The notes under the pieces are model-generated. The model ran no database searches. It was not told the origin of the DNA and saw only the letters and a list, made by a program, of their open reading frames with translations. A stretch of DNA of 55,069 nt from JBAYGJ01 sp041649335 (GTDB lineage Bacteria; Patescibacteriota; Patescibacteriia; UBA10025; JAHIVO01). The translations under genes and the position numbers were made by a program. Shown here piece after piece: positions 1-8,784 of the stretch. Location of the stretch: positions 1-55,069 of the forward strand of contig JBAZNF010000005.1 of the NCBI GenBank assembly GCA_041649335.1, given 5' to 3'. The first letter of the stretch is position 1. The number at the start of each line of letters is the position of its first letter.

Positions 1-1914
1 TTCTAGATTTTTTGCCGCTAACTCCATTTGTGCCTCGAGGTCAGCAATGAAGTGAGGGATTTCCTCTTTTGGCACGTCTCTGAACGACAGTTGGTCGGTT
101 TCAGCCACTACTTTCAGTTTAGAGCCGGCTAGGCGACTATCTTTTACCGCTTTGATAATTGATTTTGGCGTAATCCCGTGTTCCTTGTTGTACTTTTCCT
201 GAATTTTACGGCGCCGCTTTGTTTCACTGATGGCCCGTTTCATGGAGCCGGTGATCCGATCAGCGTACATAATAATGTGCCCTTCCACGTGCCTGGCGGC
301 GCGCCCCATGGTTTGGATCAATGCCGTTTCTGATCGTAAGTAGCCTTCTTTGTCGGCATCAAGGATGGCAATCAGCGACACTTCGGGTAAATCCAAGCCT
401 TCGCGCAGCAGGTTGATGCCGACCACCACGTCGTATTTTCCCGTCCGTAAGTCCCGGATAATTTCCAGCCGCTCAAACGTGTCTATTTCAGAGTGCAGGT
501 ATTGCACTTTTACGTCGGCGTCGTCTAGATATTCAGCCAGATCCTCGGCCAGGCGTTTGGTCAGAGTAGTGACTAGTACGCGTTGTTTCTTTTTTACCGT
601 CGCCTTTATTTCCGCCAGTAAGTTATCGATTTGGTGTTCAGTCGACCGTACCTCGATGGTCGGGTCAAGCAGTCCGGTCGGCCGGATAATCTGTTCCACG
701 ACCTGATGTGACAGGAATTTTTCGTATTCATCAGGCGTAGCCGACAGGTAAATGGTCTGATTGCGTTTTTTGTTGAATTCTTCGAAATTGAACGGTCTAT
801 TATCCAGCGCAGCCGGCAGACGGAAGCCGAAATTGACCAGCGTCTCCTTGCGCGACCGGTCGCCGAAATACATGCCGCGGATTTGCGGCAGGGTCATGTG
901 TGATTCGTCGATGACCAGCAGGAAATCTTTGGGAAAAAAATCCATCAGGGTATAGGGCGGTTGGCCCGGTTTACGCCGGTCAAAATACCGGCTGTAATTT
1001 TCAATACCATTGCAGTAGCCGGCTTCTTTGATCATCTCCAGGTCGTAGCGCGTCCGCTGTTCGATTCGTTGGGCTTCTATGAGTTTGCCCTCTTTGGTGA
1101 ATTTCGCCACCTGTTTGGCCATATCCTCTTCAATCTCTTTGAGCGCCACCTTCATGGTCTCTTCCGGCGCCATATAATGGCGAGCCGGGTAAATATCCAC
1201 GGTTTTTAATAATCGGACTGCATTGTTCGTTAATGAATCCACCTCACTGATGCGTTCGATCGTGTCGCCGTCGAACTGGATGCGGTAGAATGTGTTTTCG
1301 GAAAACGACGGGAATACCTCTATCACTTCACCGAGGACGCGGAACCTGTTCCGCCACAGGTCGATCTGGTTGCGCTGGTAGTGGATATCGACCAGCTGGT
1401 TCAGGATGGTGTCGCGTTTGACCGTTTTCCCGGTGACCAGTGTCAGTACGTCGCTTTTATATTCCGTCGGTGAGCCGAGGCCATAGATGCACGAAACCGA
1501 AGCGACGATAATGACGTCGTTTCGTGACAGCAATGCTTGCGTAGAAGCGTGCCGGAGCCGGTCGATTTCCTCGTTTAATTGGGTTTCTTTTTCAATATAC
1601 GTGTCAGTTTTTGGGATGTACGCTTCCGGCTGGTAATAATCGTAATAGGACACGAAATAATGCACGGCATTGTCCGGGAAAAAATCCTGCAGTTCTGAGG
1701 CTAACTGTGCCGCCAAGGTCTTGTTATGAGAAATCACCAGTGTTGGCTTTTTTGCCTGCTGGATGACGTTGGCTACGGTAAATGTCTTGCCGGAGCCGGT
1801 CACGCCCAAAAGCGTTTGGTCACGGTAGCCTTTTTTCAGGCCGGTGACGAGCTTGTCTATCGCCTGCGGTTGGTCGCCAGTCGGCTTGAATTTGGAGTGG
1901 ATTTTGAATTCCAT
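1..1914 (-). CDS. uvrB: UvrABC system protein B (3' end cut by window edge)
   Basis: UvrB is the damage-verification helicase of nucleotide excision repair: it is loaded on DNA by UvrA and then recruits UvrC. The reading frame runs without a stop from 1914 to base 1 (638 codons). It opens with MEFKIHSKFKPTGDQPQAID and has the P-loop GVTGSGKT near residue 40, both typical of UvrB. The last residues in the window (IADLEAQMELAAKNLE) belong to the C-terminal UVR coiled-coil, so only a few tens of residues are missing. There is no Shine-Dalgarno sequence. A -10-like TATAGT ends only 9 bases before the ATG, which suggests a leaderless or nearly leaderless mRNA. The gene is separated from its upstream neighbour by a terminator and stands alone here. 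Confidence 0.97.
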   Translation of the reverse strand, partial: MEFKIHSKFKPTGDQPQAIDKLVTGLKKGYRDQTLLGVTGSGKTFTVANVIQQAKKPTLVISHNKTLAAQLASELQDFFPDNAVHYFVSYYDYYQPEAYIPKTDTYIEKETQLNEEIDRLRHASTQALLSRNDVIIVASVSCIYGLGSPTEYKSDVLTLVTGKTVKRDTILNQLVDIHYQRNQIDLWRNRFRVLGEVIEVFPSFSENTFYRIQFDGDTIERISEVDSLTNNAVRLLKTVDIYPARHYMAPEETMKVALKEIEEDMAKQVAKFTKEGKLIEAQRIEQRTRYDLEMIKEAGYCNGIENYSRYFDRRKPGQPPYTLMDFFPKDFLLVIDESHMTLPQIRGMYFGDRSRKETLVNFGFRLPAALDNRPFNFEEFNKKRNQTIYLSATPDEYEKFLSHQVVEQIIRPTGLLDPTIEVRSTEHQIDNLLAEIKATVKKKQRVLVTTLTKRLAEDLAEYLDDADVKVQYLHSEIDTFERLEIIRDLRTGKYDVVVGINLLREGLDLPEVSLIAILDADKEGYLRSETALIQTMGRAARHVEGHIIMYADRITGSMKRAISETKRRRKIQEKYNKEHGITPKSIIKAVKDSRLAGSKLKVVAETDQLSFRDVPKEEIPHFIADLEAQMELAAKNLE

Positions 1915-1923
1915 GGTATCTAC

Positions 1924-1952
1924 ACTATAGCAGACCCGCCTCATGTCTGGAA
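1924..1952 (-). promoter_or_regulatory. Probable uvrB promoter, start-proximal
   Basis: On the minus strand, TATAGT (1924-1929) lies 17 bases from a weak -35-like TTCCAG (1947-1952). The -10 box is 9 bases from the uvrB start codon, so the transcript would start at or just before the ATG. The -35 match is poor; the call rests on the -10 and its position. Confidence 0.45.
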
Positions 1953-1976
1953 ACTAAAACCCCCGTTGCCGGGGGG
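1951..1976 (-). terminator. Rho-independent terminator after the repeat-domain surface protein
   Basis: Read on the minus strand, five C, a six-base loop and five G are followed by TTTTAGTTT. It sits 23 bases beyond the stop codon of the gene at 1999-3588. On the plus strand the same hairpin is followed after five bases by six T, so it may work in both directions. Confidence 0.7.
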
Positions 1977-1998
1977 TGTGTTTTTTATGGAATGTTGA

Positions 1999-3588
1999 CT
2001 ACTTCATTTCAATCAACGTGAAGATGCCCGGATCACGGACCGTCGCGGCCAGGCGGTTCAGGCTGTAATAGATGTTGCCGACAATGCTCCAGCGCCTTGT
2101 CCGCCCGTTGTAGAAAGCGATGCGCAGCTTGTCCGTGTTGATACCGCGGGAGCTCAGAGCTTCCTTGTTGAAAAAGAAAGTAATGATGTACGGGACCCTG
2201 ACCTGGTCTGCGCGCACCTGGAATGGCGTGCCGACATTCTGCTTGCGAACCGAGATGCCTTGGACGTTGGCGGCGGGCAGGGCACGGACGGTGAAATTAT
2301 TGTTTGCCAATGACGTGGTGATGGCTGCCTCTCCCCCGGCCGGGCGCAATGACATGGCGCGTGGATAGTCTATCACCGTGACCTGGTTTTCAAATACTTC
2401 GACATTGTACAGCCTTTTTGTACCGTAGATGAGTACGTATTTTCTGGGGATGAGATACAGATCGTTGTAACCGAGGACGCCGGTGCTGGATGAGATCAGG
2501 TTTTTTACGACCGTCGGATTGCCAGCCGCATCAGTGCCCTGTTCGGCGATCGTGTATTTTTGGTTGGTCAATAACTCGCCCTTATCGTTGTAAATGGTGA
2601 GGTGTAAACCGCCGAGCCGATAGGTATATTGGTTCATCCTGCTTTCCCGCATGGTGATTCGCCACTTGGTATATTGTTCTCCAGATACCGAGCTGGGGAC
2701 TTTCATGGCATATTCGCCGGCCGGTAGGTATACGTCTTTTGAGCCGAGCGGCCCGACATCCAGGTTTTCTGCCACCGCGGAGCCGAACGCGGGTTGTCGG
2801 TGGGCGTCATATGCCTGGTTGTAGATAGAAAATTTTCTGTTTTTCTGCAGGCTGCCATAAGCGTCTTCTTGGATCAGCCGAAGCGTGCTCAGGTGGTAAT
2901 TGATATAATTGGCCCCGATATCAGGCAAGCGCCTTTCCCACAGGTAAAAATAGGCACTGCCGGTACCGTGAATCCGGATCACGTAAATTCCGCCGTTGTG
3001 CCATTCAGTACTGCTGGTCAGGTAAGCCCGCGCGGTTCCGGTGACGCCCGTCATGTATTTGTTTGATACCAGTTTTTCCTGGTTTAGCCTATTTTCACCG
3101 ATAATGGCTTTGCCGTCGATGTCATATTCCTGGACATAAATGTCAAATTTAATATCCTTGAGCAGGGTCCCCTCCGCATCGCGAATGACCATTTGTAAGT
3201 AACTGAGAAACACCTCAACCGTATAAAAGCCGTTGCCGCCGGATATTTCATTATTCCACAGCATCCGATACCCATAATTGGAGTTATACTGGTAAAATTT
3301 CACCGCATAGAGATCGGTGTTCGAACTGCCGACACATACCGTAATCTGCCCGCCGGCGTCGGTTATGCCCGTCGCCCTGGTCGAACCCAAGTACGGGTTA
3401 CCGTCCGGGTTGGTATACTGTTCGTAGACGATAAAATTTATGTTTGGCGCGAGTTCACCATCGGCATCGCGGGTAACAATATAAAATTCGACCTGGTTTT
3501 TTGAACAGGCCGCATCAGCTGGCCGCGGCATGAAAAAGAGAAACCCGATGGCAATCAATAGTATAAACAGCGGATAGTATTTTTTCAT
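1999..3588 (-). CDS. Secreted surface protein with four internal beta-type repeats
   Basis: No named family was recognised. The 529-residue product starts with a signal peptide (MKKYY, then a hydrophobic run to about residue 20, cleavage likely after ADA at 26). Four imperfect repeats of about 90-95 residues follow. Each contains the pattern I-x-D-A-x-G-x-L followed by K(F/Y)-x-I-Y-x-Q-x-Y-D-x-x-G-x-P or close variants. They look like carboxypeptidase-regulatory or Ig-like beta domains. The last 110 residues form a different unit containing RIAFYNGRTRRWSIVG and ending DPGIFTLIEMK, which resembles the terminal beta domain seen in many archaeal and CPR surface proteins. No membrane anchor or sortase motif is visible at the C-terminus. 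It has its own promoter and terminator, so it is probably a single-gene unit for a cell-surface or released protein. Confidence 0.75.
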   Translation of the reverse strand: MKKYYPLFILLIAIGFLFFMPRPADAACSKNQVEFYIVTRDADGELAPNINFIVYEQYTNPDGNPYLGSTRATGITDAGGQITVCVGSSNTDLYAVKFYQYNSNYGYRMLWNNEISGGNGFYTVEVFLSYLQMVIRDAEGTLLKDIKFDIYVQEYDIDGKAIIGENRLNQEKLVSNKYMTGVTGTARAYLTSSTEWHNGGIYVIRIHGTGSAYFYLWERRLPDIGANYINYHLSTLRLIQEDAYGSLQKNRKFSIYNQAYDAHRQPAFGSAVAENLDVGPLGSKDVYLPAGEYAMKVPSSVSGEQYTKWRITMRESRMNQYTYRLGGLHLTIYNDKGELLTNQKYTIAEQGTDAAGNPTVVKNLISSSTGVLGYNDLYLIPRKYVLIYGTKRLYNVEVFENQVTVIDYPRAMSLRPAGGEAAITTSLANNNFTVRALPAANVQGISVRKQNVGTPFQVRADQVRVPYIITFFFNKEALSSRGINTDKLRIAFYNGRTRRWSIVGNIYYSLNRLAATVRDPGIFTLIEMK

Positions 3589-3617
3589 AGTAAGAAAATT
3601 ACTGACTGACTATATAT

Positions 3618-3646
3618 AATATAGCACGTTTTTATGAAAACGTCAA
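3618..3646 (-). promoter_or_regulatory. Sigma70-type promoter for the surface protein gene
   Basis: Minus strand TTGACG (3641-3646), a 17-base spacer, then TATATT (3618-3623). The expected start is near 3611, giving a leader of about 22 bases to the ATG at 3588. Confidence 0.7.
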
Positions 3647-3749
3647 GGTGATTTTCATCTTTGTTTTTTTATTTTTCAGGCTAATTATCCAAGAAAAGTA
3701 ATTGAAGAGGTTTGGTCGGTGGTCATTTCGTGTCAATCCTCATAATGGC

Positions 3750-3777
3750 TTGACAATCTCATCCGGCTTAGTATTAT
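3750..3777 (+). promoter_or_regulatory. Sigma70-type promoter for the antiporter gene
   Basis: TTGACA (3750-3755), a 16-base spacer and TATTAT (3772-3777). The start would be near 3784, giving a leader of about 100 bases before the ATG at 3884. The leader ends in AAGGAGG, a strong ribosome binding site. Confidence 0.7.
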
Positions 3778-3883
3778 GAAGCCATTAAAAAATACGCCGT
3801 GCTGTATGTAAAGCGTTTTTTAACTAAAAAATAAACAAGGTCGAAACTAAATAATACGTACATTAAGGAGGAAATTCCAATTT

Positions 3884-5461
3884 ATGACACCAGAAGAGCT
3901 AGCGCATCTCATTCTCCAGTTGGCCGTCCTGCTATTGGCCGCCAAGCTGTTCGGTATCGTTTTTAAGAAATTCAAGCAGTCAGAGGTGTTGGGCGAACTG
4001 GTCGGCGGCATGGTCGTCGGGCCATTCGCGCTTGGTGCCGTCACACTGCCCTGGATCGGTAAACTGTTTCCGGCCATTGAGAAGGTCGGCGAACACGCCT
4101 CAAATCTTCCCATCTCTTCCGAGCTGTATTTTTTCGGACAGATCGGCGCTATCCTGCTCCTGTTTTTGGTGGGACTGGAGACGGACGCCAAGATGTTCAT
4201 GAAGTACGGATTGAAATCTCTCGGGATAGCTATCGGCGGCGTGGTACTCCCATTTATCCTGGGCGCCTGGGCTACAGTGGCGTTTGGGTTCGCCGAATCA
4301 ATTACGGACGGGCCGGCGCTGTTCATGGGCGCGATCATGACGGCGACGTCGGTTGGTATCACGGCCAGGGTGCTGTCGGACATGTATAAGCTTGATACCC
4401 AGGAAGGAGTCTCGATTTTGGCCGGCGCGGTAATTGACGATGTGCTCGGCATCCTGGTTCTGGCACTGGTGCTGTCCATGGCCGGCGGTGAAGGCGGCGG
4501 TAACGGCGTTTCCTGGTCCCAGCTCGGCACTATCGGCCTGAAGGCGGTTGGTTTCCTTGGCGGCATGACGTTGCTCGGATTTTTATTCGGGAAAAAGCTT
4601 TCCGCGATTCTATTGAAGCTGGACGGCAAGACCTATGCGGCCATCGCCGCCGCGATATGTTTTGCCATCGCCGGTGTGGCGGAATTGTTCGGTCTGGCCA
4701 CGATCATTGGCGCGTACCTCGCCGGCATCTTGCTTTCGGTGACCAAAATTGGCAAGGAACTGGAGGAGAAATTAGCCGGCGCATCACACCTTATCGTGCC
4801 GGTGTTTTTCGCCATTATGGGTACGCTGGTGGATTTCAAAGCGATGGCCGCGGCGCTCGTTTTTGGGCTCGCGATCACTGCCCTCGCCATCATCGGCAAG
4901 GTCATCGGCTGCGGCGTCCCGGCATTTTTTTCCGGGTTCAATTTTCTGGGATCGTCACGGATCGGCATCGGCATGCTGCCCCGCGGTGAAGTGGCGTTGA
5001 TTGTCGCCGGAATCGGACTTTCTGCTGGGCTGATTAGCAATGAAATTTTCGGCGTTTCCATTATGATGACGATCGTGACGACGCTGATGGCTCCGATTAT
5101 CCTCGTTCCTCTGTTCAAGGTGAAAAAGACCGGCCTGAAGAATCCGCCTGCAGGTGAGGCGCAAGAAGTCGTCGAACCGTATCGGGTCATCAAGCAGTCG
5201 CCCCACCTGCTCACCGCCTTGCGCGACTACCTTTTGGATGAGATGCGGGTCAGGGGGTATGAAGTGTTGCGCGATGATCGTATCAGCGGCATTGCCGAAC
5301 TGGAACATGGCCAGGATGGGAACAAATTACTGACCGTACGAAAAGAAAACGGTCTGTTAACGATCGATTGCAGCAAGGCATGCGTAACCGATGTTGATGC
5401 GGTGGTCGGTCAGGGCGTGGCGCATCTTGAGGAAGCGGTAGCCGGCCTGAAAACAGCGTAA
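3884..5461 (+). CDS. Kef-type cation:proton antiporter (CPA2 family)
   Basis: This is an integral membrane exchanger of the monovalent cation:proton antiporter-2 family, which swaps K+ or Na+ for H+ across the membrane. The 525-residue protein has about 12 hydrophobic segments in residues 5-410. Family motifs include an early GELVGGMVVGPFALG segment and IDDVLGILVLALVL, with the paired acidic residues typical of the ion path. The last ~105 residues (from about 420) are soluble and charged and may be a regulatory cytoplasmic domain; they do not look like a full TrkA-N nucleotide-binding domain. The start is fixed by AAGGAGG upstream. It is flanked by its own promoter and a strong terminator. 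The exact ion cannot be told from sequence. Confidence 0.9.
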   Translation: MTPEELAHLILQLAVLLLAAKLFGIVFKKFKQSEVLGELVGGMVVGPFALGAVTLPWIGKLFPAIEKVGEHASNLPISSELYFFGQIGAILLLFLVGLETDAKMFMKYGLKSLGIAIGGVVLPFILGAWATVAFGFAESITDGPALFMGAIMTATSVGITARVLSDMYKLDTQEGVSILAGAVIDDVLGILVLALVLSMAGGEGGGNGVSWSQLGTIGLKAVGFLGGMTLLGFLFGKKLSAILLKLDGKTYAAIAAAICFAIAGVAELFGLATIIGAYLAGILLSVTKIGKELEEKLAGASHLIVPVFFAIMGTLVDFKAMAAALVFGLAITALAIIGKVIGCGVPAFFSGFNFLGSSRIGIGMLPRGEVALIVAGIGLSAGLISNEIFGVSIMMTIVTTLMAPIILVPLFKVKKTGLKNPPAGEAQEVVEPYRVIKQSPHLLTALRDYLLDEMRVRGYEVLRDDRISGIAELEHGQDGNKLLTVRKENGLLTIDCSKACVTDVDAVVGQGVAHLEEAVAGLKTA

Positions 5462-5479
5462 GCGTGCACTATTACTGGA

Positions 5480-5509
5480 GCCGTCCCGATGGCGGGACGG
5501 CTTTTTTTT
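5480..5509 (+). terminator. Rho-independent terminator of the antiporter gene
   Basis: GCCGTCCC (5480-5487) pairs with GGGACGGC (5494-5501), followed directly by eight T. Confidence 0.92.
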
Positions 5510-5539
5510 ATGGGTATTTTTTGATATACTTAGCCTACT

Positions 5540-6118
5540 ATGATCGCTTCTATTTCAGGGACAGTAAAGCAAAAAACCGAGAAATCGCTTATCGCCGACG
5601 TGGGCGGCGTCGGGTATGAGATGTATTGTTTGCCGCTCACGCTGGAAAAAGCCAAGGTGGGTACGCCGATCGAGCTGTTGACCTATCTCCATGTCCGCGA
5701 AGAGGCCATGGAACTGTACGGGTTTTCCAGCCTGGCAGAACGGGAGTTTTTCCGTTTATTGCTGTCCGTGTCCGGCATCGGGCCGAAGACGGCATTGGCC
5801 GTAATGTCGCTGGCGTCAATCAGTGATTTAAAACGCGCCATTGTACATGACGACGCCTCAATGCTGATAAAAGTTTCCGGCATCGGCACCAAGACGGCCG
5901 AACGGCTGGTCGTGGAGCTAAAAGATAAATTAGGCGATGAAACCGTTGAAGCGGGGCAATCGTCCGGTGCGGCATTTGACCATCAGGCCATTGATGCCAT
6001 GACAGCGCTCGGGTATTCAGCCAGGGAGGCCCGCGAAGCGTTACGTCAAGTCGACTCTTCTGTTGAGTCGGCCTCAGACCGGGTCAAAGCGGCGTTGAAA
6101 CATTTAGGAAGAAAATAA
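5540..6118 (+). CDS. ruvA: Holliday junction branch migration protein RuvA
   Basis: RuvA binds four-way DNA junctions as a tetramer and loads the RuvB motor. The 192-residue protein has the usual three domains: an N-terminal OB fold beginning MIASISGTVKQK, tandem helix-hairpin-helix motifs (SVSGIGPKTALAVMS near residue 80 and KVSGIGTKTAERLVVELKDK near 112-131), and a C-terminal UBA-like domain that contacts RuvB (AIDAMTALGYSAREAREAL). There is no Shine-Dalgarno. A TATACT box at 5525-5530 ends 9 bases before the ATG, suggesting a leaderless transcript. The stop is only two bases from the next gene, so ruvA is probably co-transcribed with the FemAB-like gene; ruvB and ruvC are not in this window. 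Confidence 0.96.
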   Translation: MIASISGTVKQKTEKSLIADVGGVGYEMYCLPLTLEKAKVGTPIELLTYLHVREEAMELYGFSSLAEREFFRLLLSVSGIGPKTALAVMSLASISDLKRAIVHDDASMLIKVSGIGTKTAERLVVELKDKLGDETVEAGQSSGAAFDHQAIDAMTALGYSAREAREALRQVDSSVESASDRVKAALKHLGRK

Positions 6119-6120
6119 TC

Positions 6121-7146
6121 ATGGATGTCCGAGAAGTCGACAAGCAATCCGAGTTGGATGGTTTTGTTGGGGTGCGTCCCGGCAGCCAGTTTTTACAATC
6201 CTGGCCGTGGGGCGACTTCCAGCGGGCTGTACCAAGGCCGGTCCGCCGCTGGGGGGTGTATGAAAATCATGCACTGGTGGGCGCGGCTCAATTAATTGAA
6301 CATCAACTGCCCCTCGGTAAGAAATATTGGTATTGCCCCCGCGGCCCGGTGATTGATGACCGGTTGCCGGTAGACAGGTATGGAGTAGCCGCCAGGCAAT
6401 TACTTGAGGAGATTATGGGCCAGGCGGAAAAAAATGGATGTATGTTCGTTAAAATTGAGCCGGCCTGGGGACAGTCAAGCGAAACGGTTTTAGGGACCAT
6501 CGCCCGCGGGTGGCAGATGAAAAAAGTTGACCAGGTTCAGCCTGCCCAGACGTGGTTGTTGGATTTGGGCCAGTCGGAAGAGCAGCTCCTGGCTGCCATG
6601 CACCATAAGACCCGTTATAATGTTAAGCTCGCCGAACGGAAGGGAGTCATCGTCCGGACTGCGGAGACGGTAAATGATTTTGACGCGTTTCTTGCGCTCA
6701 CCACCCAAACCGCCCGACGGGATAAAATTACGACGCATTCGCCGGACTATTACCGGATCATGCACCGGGCACTGGTCACCAATGGTTTTTTGCAGCTGTT
6801 CTCAGCGGAATATGAAGGCAAGAATATCGCGGCCAATATCGTGATTTTTTTCGGCGATACGGTGACATATCTCCATGGCGCATCAGGGGACGAGCGGCGT
6901 GAAATGATGGCTCCGCATCTGCTGCAATGGCGCCAGATTCAGGAGGCCAAGAAACGCGGGTATAAAAAATATGATTTTGGCGGGGTAGTCCTAAACGAGG
7001 ACGAGTCGCATCCCTGGGCCGGCATTACCCGGTTTAAGCAGGGGTTCGGCGGATACGGTGTTTCCTATCTCGGCGCGTATGACTTGATCCTGGATCCGGT
7101 CTGGTATACCATTTATAAAACAGCGCAAAAAGCCATGATGAGATGA
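6121..7146 (+). CDS. FemAB-like peptidoglycan aminoacyltransferase
   Basis: The 341-residue protein matches the FemX/FemA/FemB/MurM family. These enzymes use aminoacyl-tRNA to add residues to the peptide side chain of the cell-wall precursor lipid II. Visible features are the N-terminal LQSWPWGDFQRAV segment, the middle MHHKTRYNVKLAERKGV block, and the C-terminal YDFGGV...HPWAGITRFKQGFGG block, which together form the two GNAT-like folds of the family. It starts two bases after ruvA and its stop overlaps the next start in ATGA, implying translational coupling. The amino acid and the acceptor position cannot be predicted. Confidence 0.88.
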   Translation: MDVREVDKQSELDGFVGVRPGSQFLQSWPWGDFQRAVPRPVRRWGVYENHALVGAAQLIEHQLPLGKKYWYCPRGPVIDDRLPVDRYGVAARQLLEEIMGQAEKNGCMFVKIEPAWGQSSETVLGTIARGWQMKKVDQVQPAQTWLLDLGQSEEQLLAAMHHKTRYNVKLAERKGVIVRTAETVNDFDAFLALTTQTARRDKITTHSPDYYRIMHRALVTNGFLQLFSAEYEGKNIAANIVIFFGDTVTYLHGASGDERREMMAPHLLQWRQIQEAKKRGYKKYDFGGVVLNEDESHPWAGITRFKQGFGGYGVSYLGAYDLILDPVWYTIYKTAQKAMMR

Positions 7147-7409
7147 TTACAATGAAGCATCCAATGGAAAATAGTAACACCAACCATCAGGAGTTTGAAG
7201 GAAATCCGGATGCCGGTGAGTATGAAAAATTGGAGCGCACATGCGGTGACTGCGGCCAGACTTACGAGGTCGGGTTTCCGCGCGGGACTAGGCCGCCGCC
7301 GGACACGGGTACTTGCGCCGTCTGTCTGAATAAAGATAAGATTAAAGCCGCCGCCGAACAGATGAAGAACTGGCCGAGCGTTGATGAAGTGTACGGAAAA
7401 AAGAAGTAA
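7143..7409 (+). CDS. Small zinc-ribbon protein
   Basis: The 88-residue product contains one clear metal site: CGDCGQTYEV and, about 20 residues later, CAVC. This is a four-cysteine zinc ribbon, preceded by an acidic N-terminal stretch. The start at 7143 overlaps the previous stop in ATGA; an alternative ATG lies at 7152. No pathway-specific motif is visible. Small probable-zinc-ribbon proteins of this kind are common in CPR genomes. The tight linkage suggests co-expression with ruvA and the FemAB-like gene, though that alone does not show a shared function. Confidence 0.75.
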   Translation: MITMKHPMENSNTNHQEFEGNPDAGEYEKLERTCGDCGQTYEVGFPRGTRPPPDTGTCAVCLNKDKIKAAAEQMKNWPSVDEVYGKKK

Positions 7410-7493
7410 TATTAATAAATAATAAAGGTCCTGAAACCGGCCCAGTTGCCTTACGGCAGTATGGCGTGCGGCACATTCAGGATGATGATATCT

Positions 7494-8276
7494 ATGTCCA
7501 TCATTCAACACACCAGCGCCATCATTTTAGCCGCAGGAAAGGGAACACGTTTAAACAACGGCCAGCCCTCTGCCAAGCCGAAAGTGATGCATGAGATTTG
7601 CGGCAAGCCCATGCTTGAGTACACGCTGAAAACCCTTGAGAACATCAATATCACGGATGTCGTCATTGTCGTCGGCTACATGGCTGATTCTATACGGGCG
7701 TATTTTGGCAATCGGTATACATATGCCATGCAGACGGAGCAGAAAGGCACGGGCCATGCCGTGATGTGCGCCGAAAACGCGGTGGACAAAACAAATCCGC
7801 ACGTACTGGTTATCCAGGGGGACGACTCGGCATTTTACAGCCCCAAGACGTTGATCGACCTGATCGGCTGGCACGTATCCGAAAAGGCAAAGGTGAGCCT
7901 GCTGACATTGAAGCATCCCAAGCCGGCAGAGCTGGGGAGGATTATTCGTGATGAAGCAGGCGATGTCATCGCCATCAAGGAAAAAGAAGTACTGACTGAC
8001 GAAGAAAAAAAGATTGATGAAATAAACACCGGTACGTATTGTTTTGAGACAGCGTGGCTGTGGGAAAATATCAAGAAGTTGCAGCCGTCAGCGACGGGGA
8101 AAGGTGAATTGATCATCCCAGACCTGGTGAAACTTGCCGTTGACCAGAAGCAGAAAGTTTCCGCGCACCGCATTACTGACCACTATGAGTGGATTGGAGT
8201 CAACAGTCCGGAACAGCTGGAATATGCCAATGGTGTGATGAAAGAACGGATGCGGAAAATTGAAAGGCAGGGGTAG
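7494..8276 (+). CDS. GlmU-like sugar-1-phosphate nucleotidyltransferase
   Basis: This protein resembles the N-terminal pyrophosphorylase domain of GlmU, which makes UDP-N-acetylglucosamine from GlcNAc-1-phosphate and UTP. From the chosen ATG it is 260 residues. It has LAAGKGTRL at 12-20, KPKVMHEICGKPM, Q-x-x-x-GTGHAV, GDDSAF, NTGTY and GKGELIIPD, all in family order. The left-handed beta-helix acetyltransferase domain of full GlmU is absent, so the acetylation step must be done elsewhere or the substrate differs. In-frame starts exist upstream (7446 TTG, 7482 ATG). The ATG at 7494 was chosen because the family begins just before the LAAGKGTR motif and an AGGA lies about 11 bases upstream. Substrate specificity is not certain. 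Confidence 0.85.
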   Translation: MSIIQHTSAIILAAGKGTRLNNGQPSAKPKVMHEICGKPMLEYTLKTLENINITDVVIVVGYMADSIRAYFGNRYTYAMQTEQKGTGHAVMCAENAVDKTNPHVLVIQGDDSAFYSPKTLIDLIGWHVSEKAKVSLLTLKHPKPAELGRIIRDEAGDVIAIKEKEVLTDEEKKIDEINTGTYCFETAWLWENIKKLQPSATGKGELIIPDLVKLAVDQKQKVSAHRITDHYEWIGVNSPEQLEYANGVMKERMRKIERQG

Positions 8277-8278
8277 AC

Positions 8279-8443
8279 GATCCGTCGTTACCTCCGGAGG
8301 CGGATCAGTCTCTGGCTGAAGAAATTTTTACCATACGCCCTCATCGTTTCTGCCCAAATAGCAGATCCGCCCTGTGGGCGGACAATTCCGATCAGTTTAT
8401 CAACACTTTTTTAAGCCCATATTTTCCGCCACTGGCGGACAAT
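8279..8443. repeat. Three short palindromes in the region before tRNA-Arg
   Basis: The gene-free stretch 8277-8460 holds three palindromes. GATCCG...CGGATC (8279-8306) has an inner CCTCCGGAGG. TCCGCC with GGCGGACAAT is at 8366-8386 and again at 8425-8443. The second and third copies share the same flank GGCGGACAAT, so they are a repeated element and not chance. None is followed by a T-run, so they are not simple terminators. Confidence 0.6.
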
Positions 8444-8460
8444 GGAATGTTAATTACCAA

Positions 8461-8532
8461 GCCCTCATCGTTCAATGGATAGGACACAAGATTCCGGATC
8501 TTGTGATGTAGGTTCGATTCCTACTGAGGGCA
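8461..8532 (+). tRNA. tRNA-Arg (anticodon CCG)
   Basis: The acceptor stem GCCCTCA (8461-8467) pairs with TGAGGGC (8525-8531). The anticodon arm is CAAGA, loop TTCCGGA, TCTTG, giving anticodon CCG, which reads the arginine codon CGG. The T-arm carries GTTCGATTC. The 3' CCA is not encoded: the discriminator A is followed by AAT. The D-arm is short but normal (AATGGAT). Confidence 0.93.
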
Positions 8533-8711
8533 AATAGCGACTTCTCGTAGGCGCAAGAGAGTGGTGATAAAAAAATAAGCGAGATTCCCGGAGTGAACGC
8601 AGTAAACGGAGAGCCTATCCGCAGCGGTAAGGCCATTGCCGGTAATTATATAGTCGGTTAATTAATCGAAGTTTCACCTGAAAATATTCAGACGAAATTT
8701 TTTATGAATTC

Positions 8712-8740
8712 TTGACATTTAATTCCAGCTGAGCTAGGTT
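8712..8740 (+). promoter_or_regulatory. Probable promoter of the 105-residue gene
   Basis: TTGACA (8712-8717), a 17-base spacer, then TAGGTT (8735-8740). The -35 is perfect and the -10 is weak. The stretch 8533-8711 before it holds no gene that can be supported. Confidence 0.5.
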
Positions 8741-8784
8741 TGATTGAATGCTTGAAAAATAAACATCGTACAGGAGGTACGTTG

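Noticed and set aside
3847..5308. Long minus-strand frames opposite the antiporter gene
   Set aside because: Shadow frames of a G+C-rich gene; Ser/Pro-rich products without any motif.
8551..8661. Protein-like frame without start (EIPGVNAVNGEPIRSGKAIA)
   Set aside because: No start codon or ribosome site in frame, a TAG shortly upstream, and only about 36 codons. It reads like protein by chance or is a remnant; not supportable.
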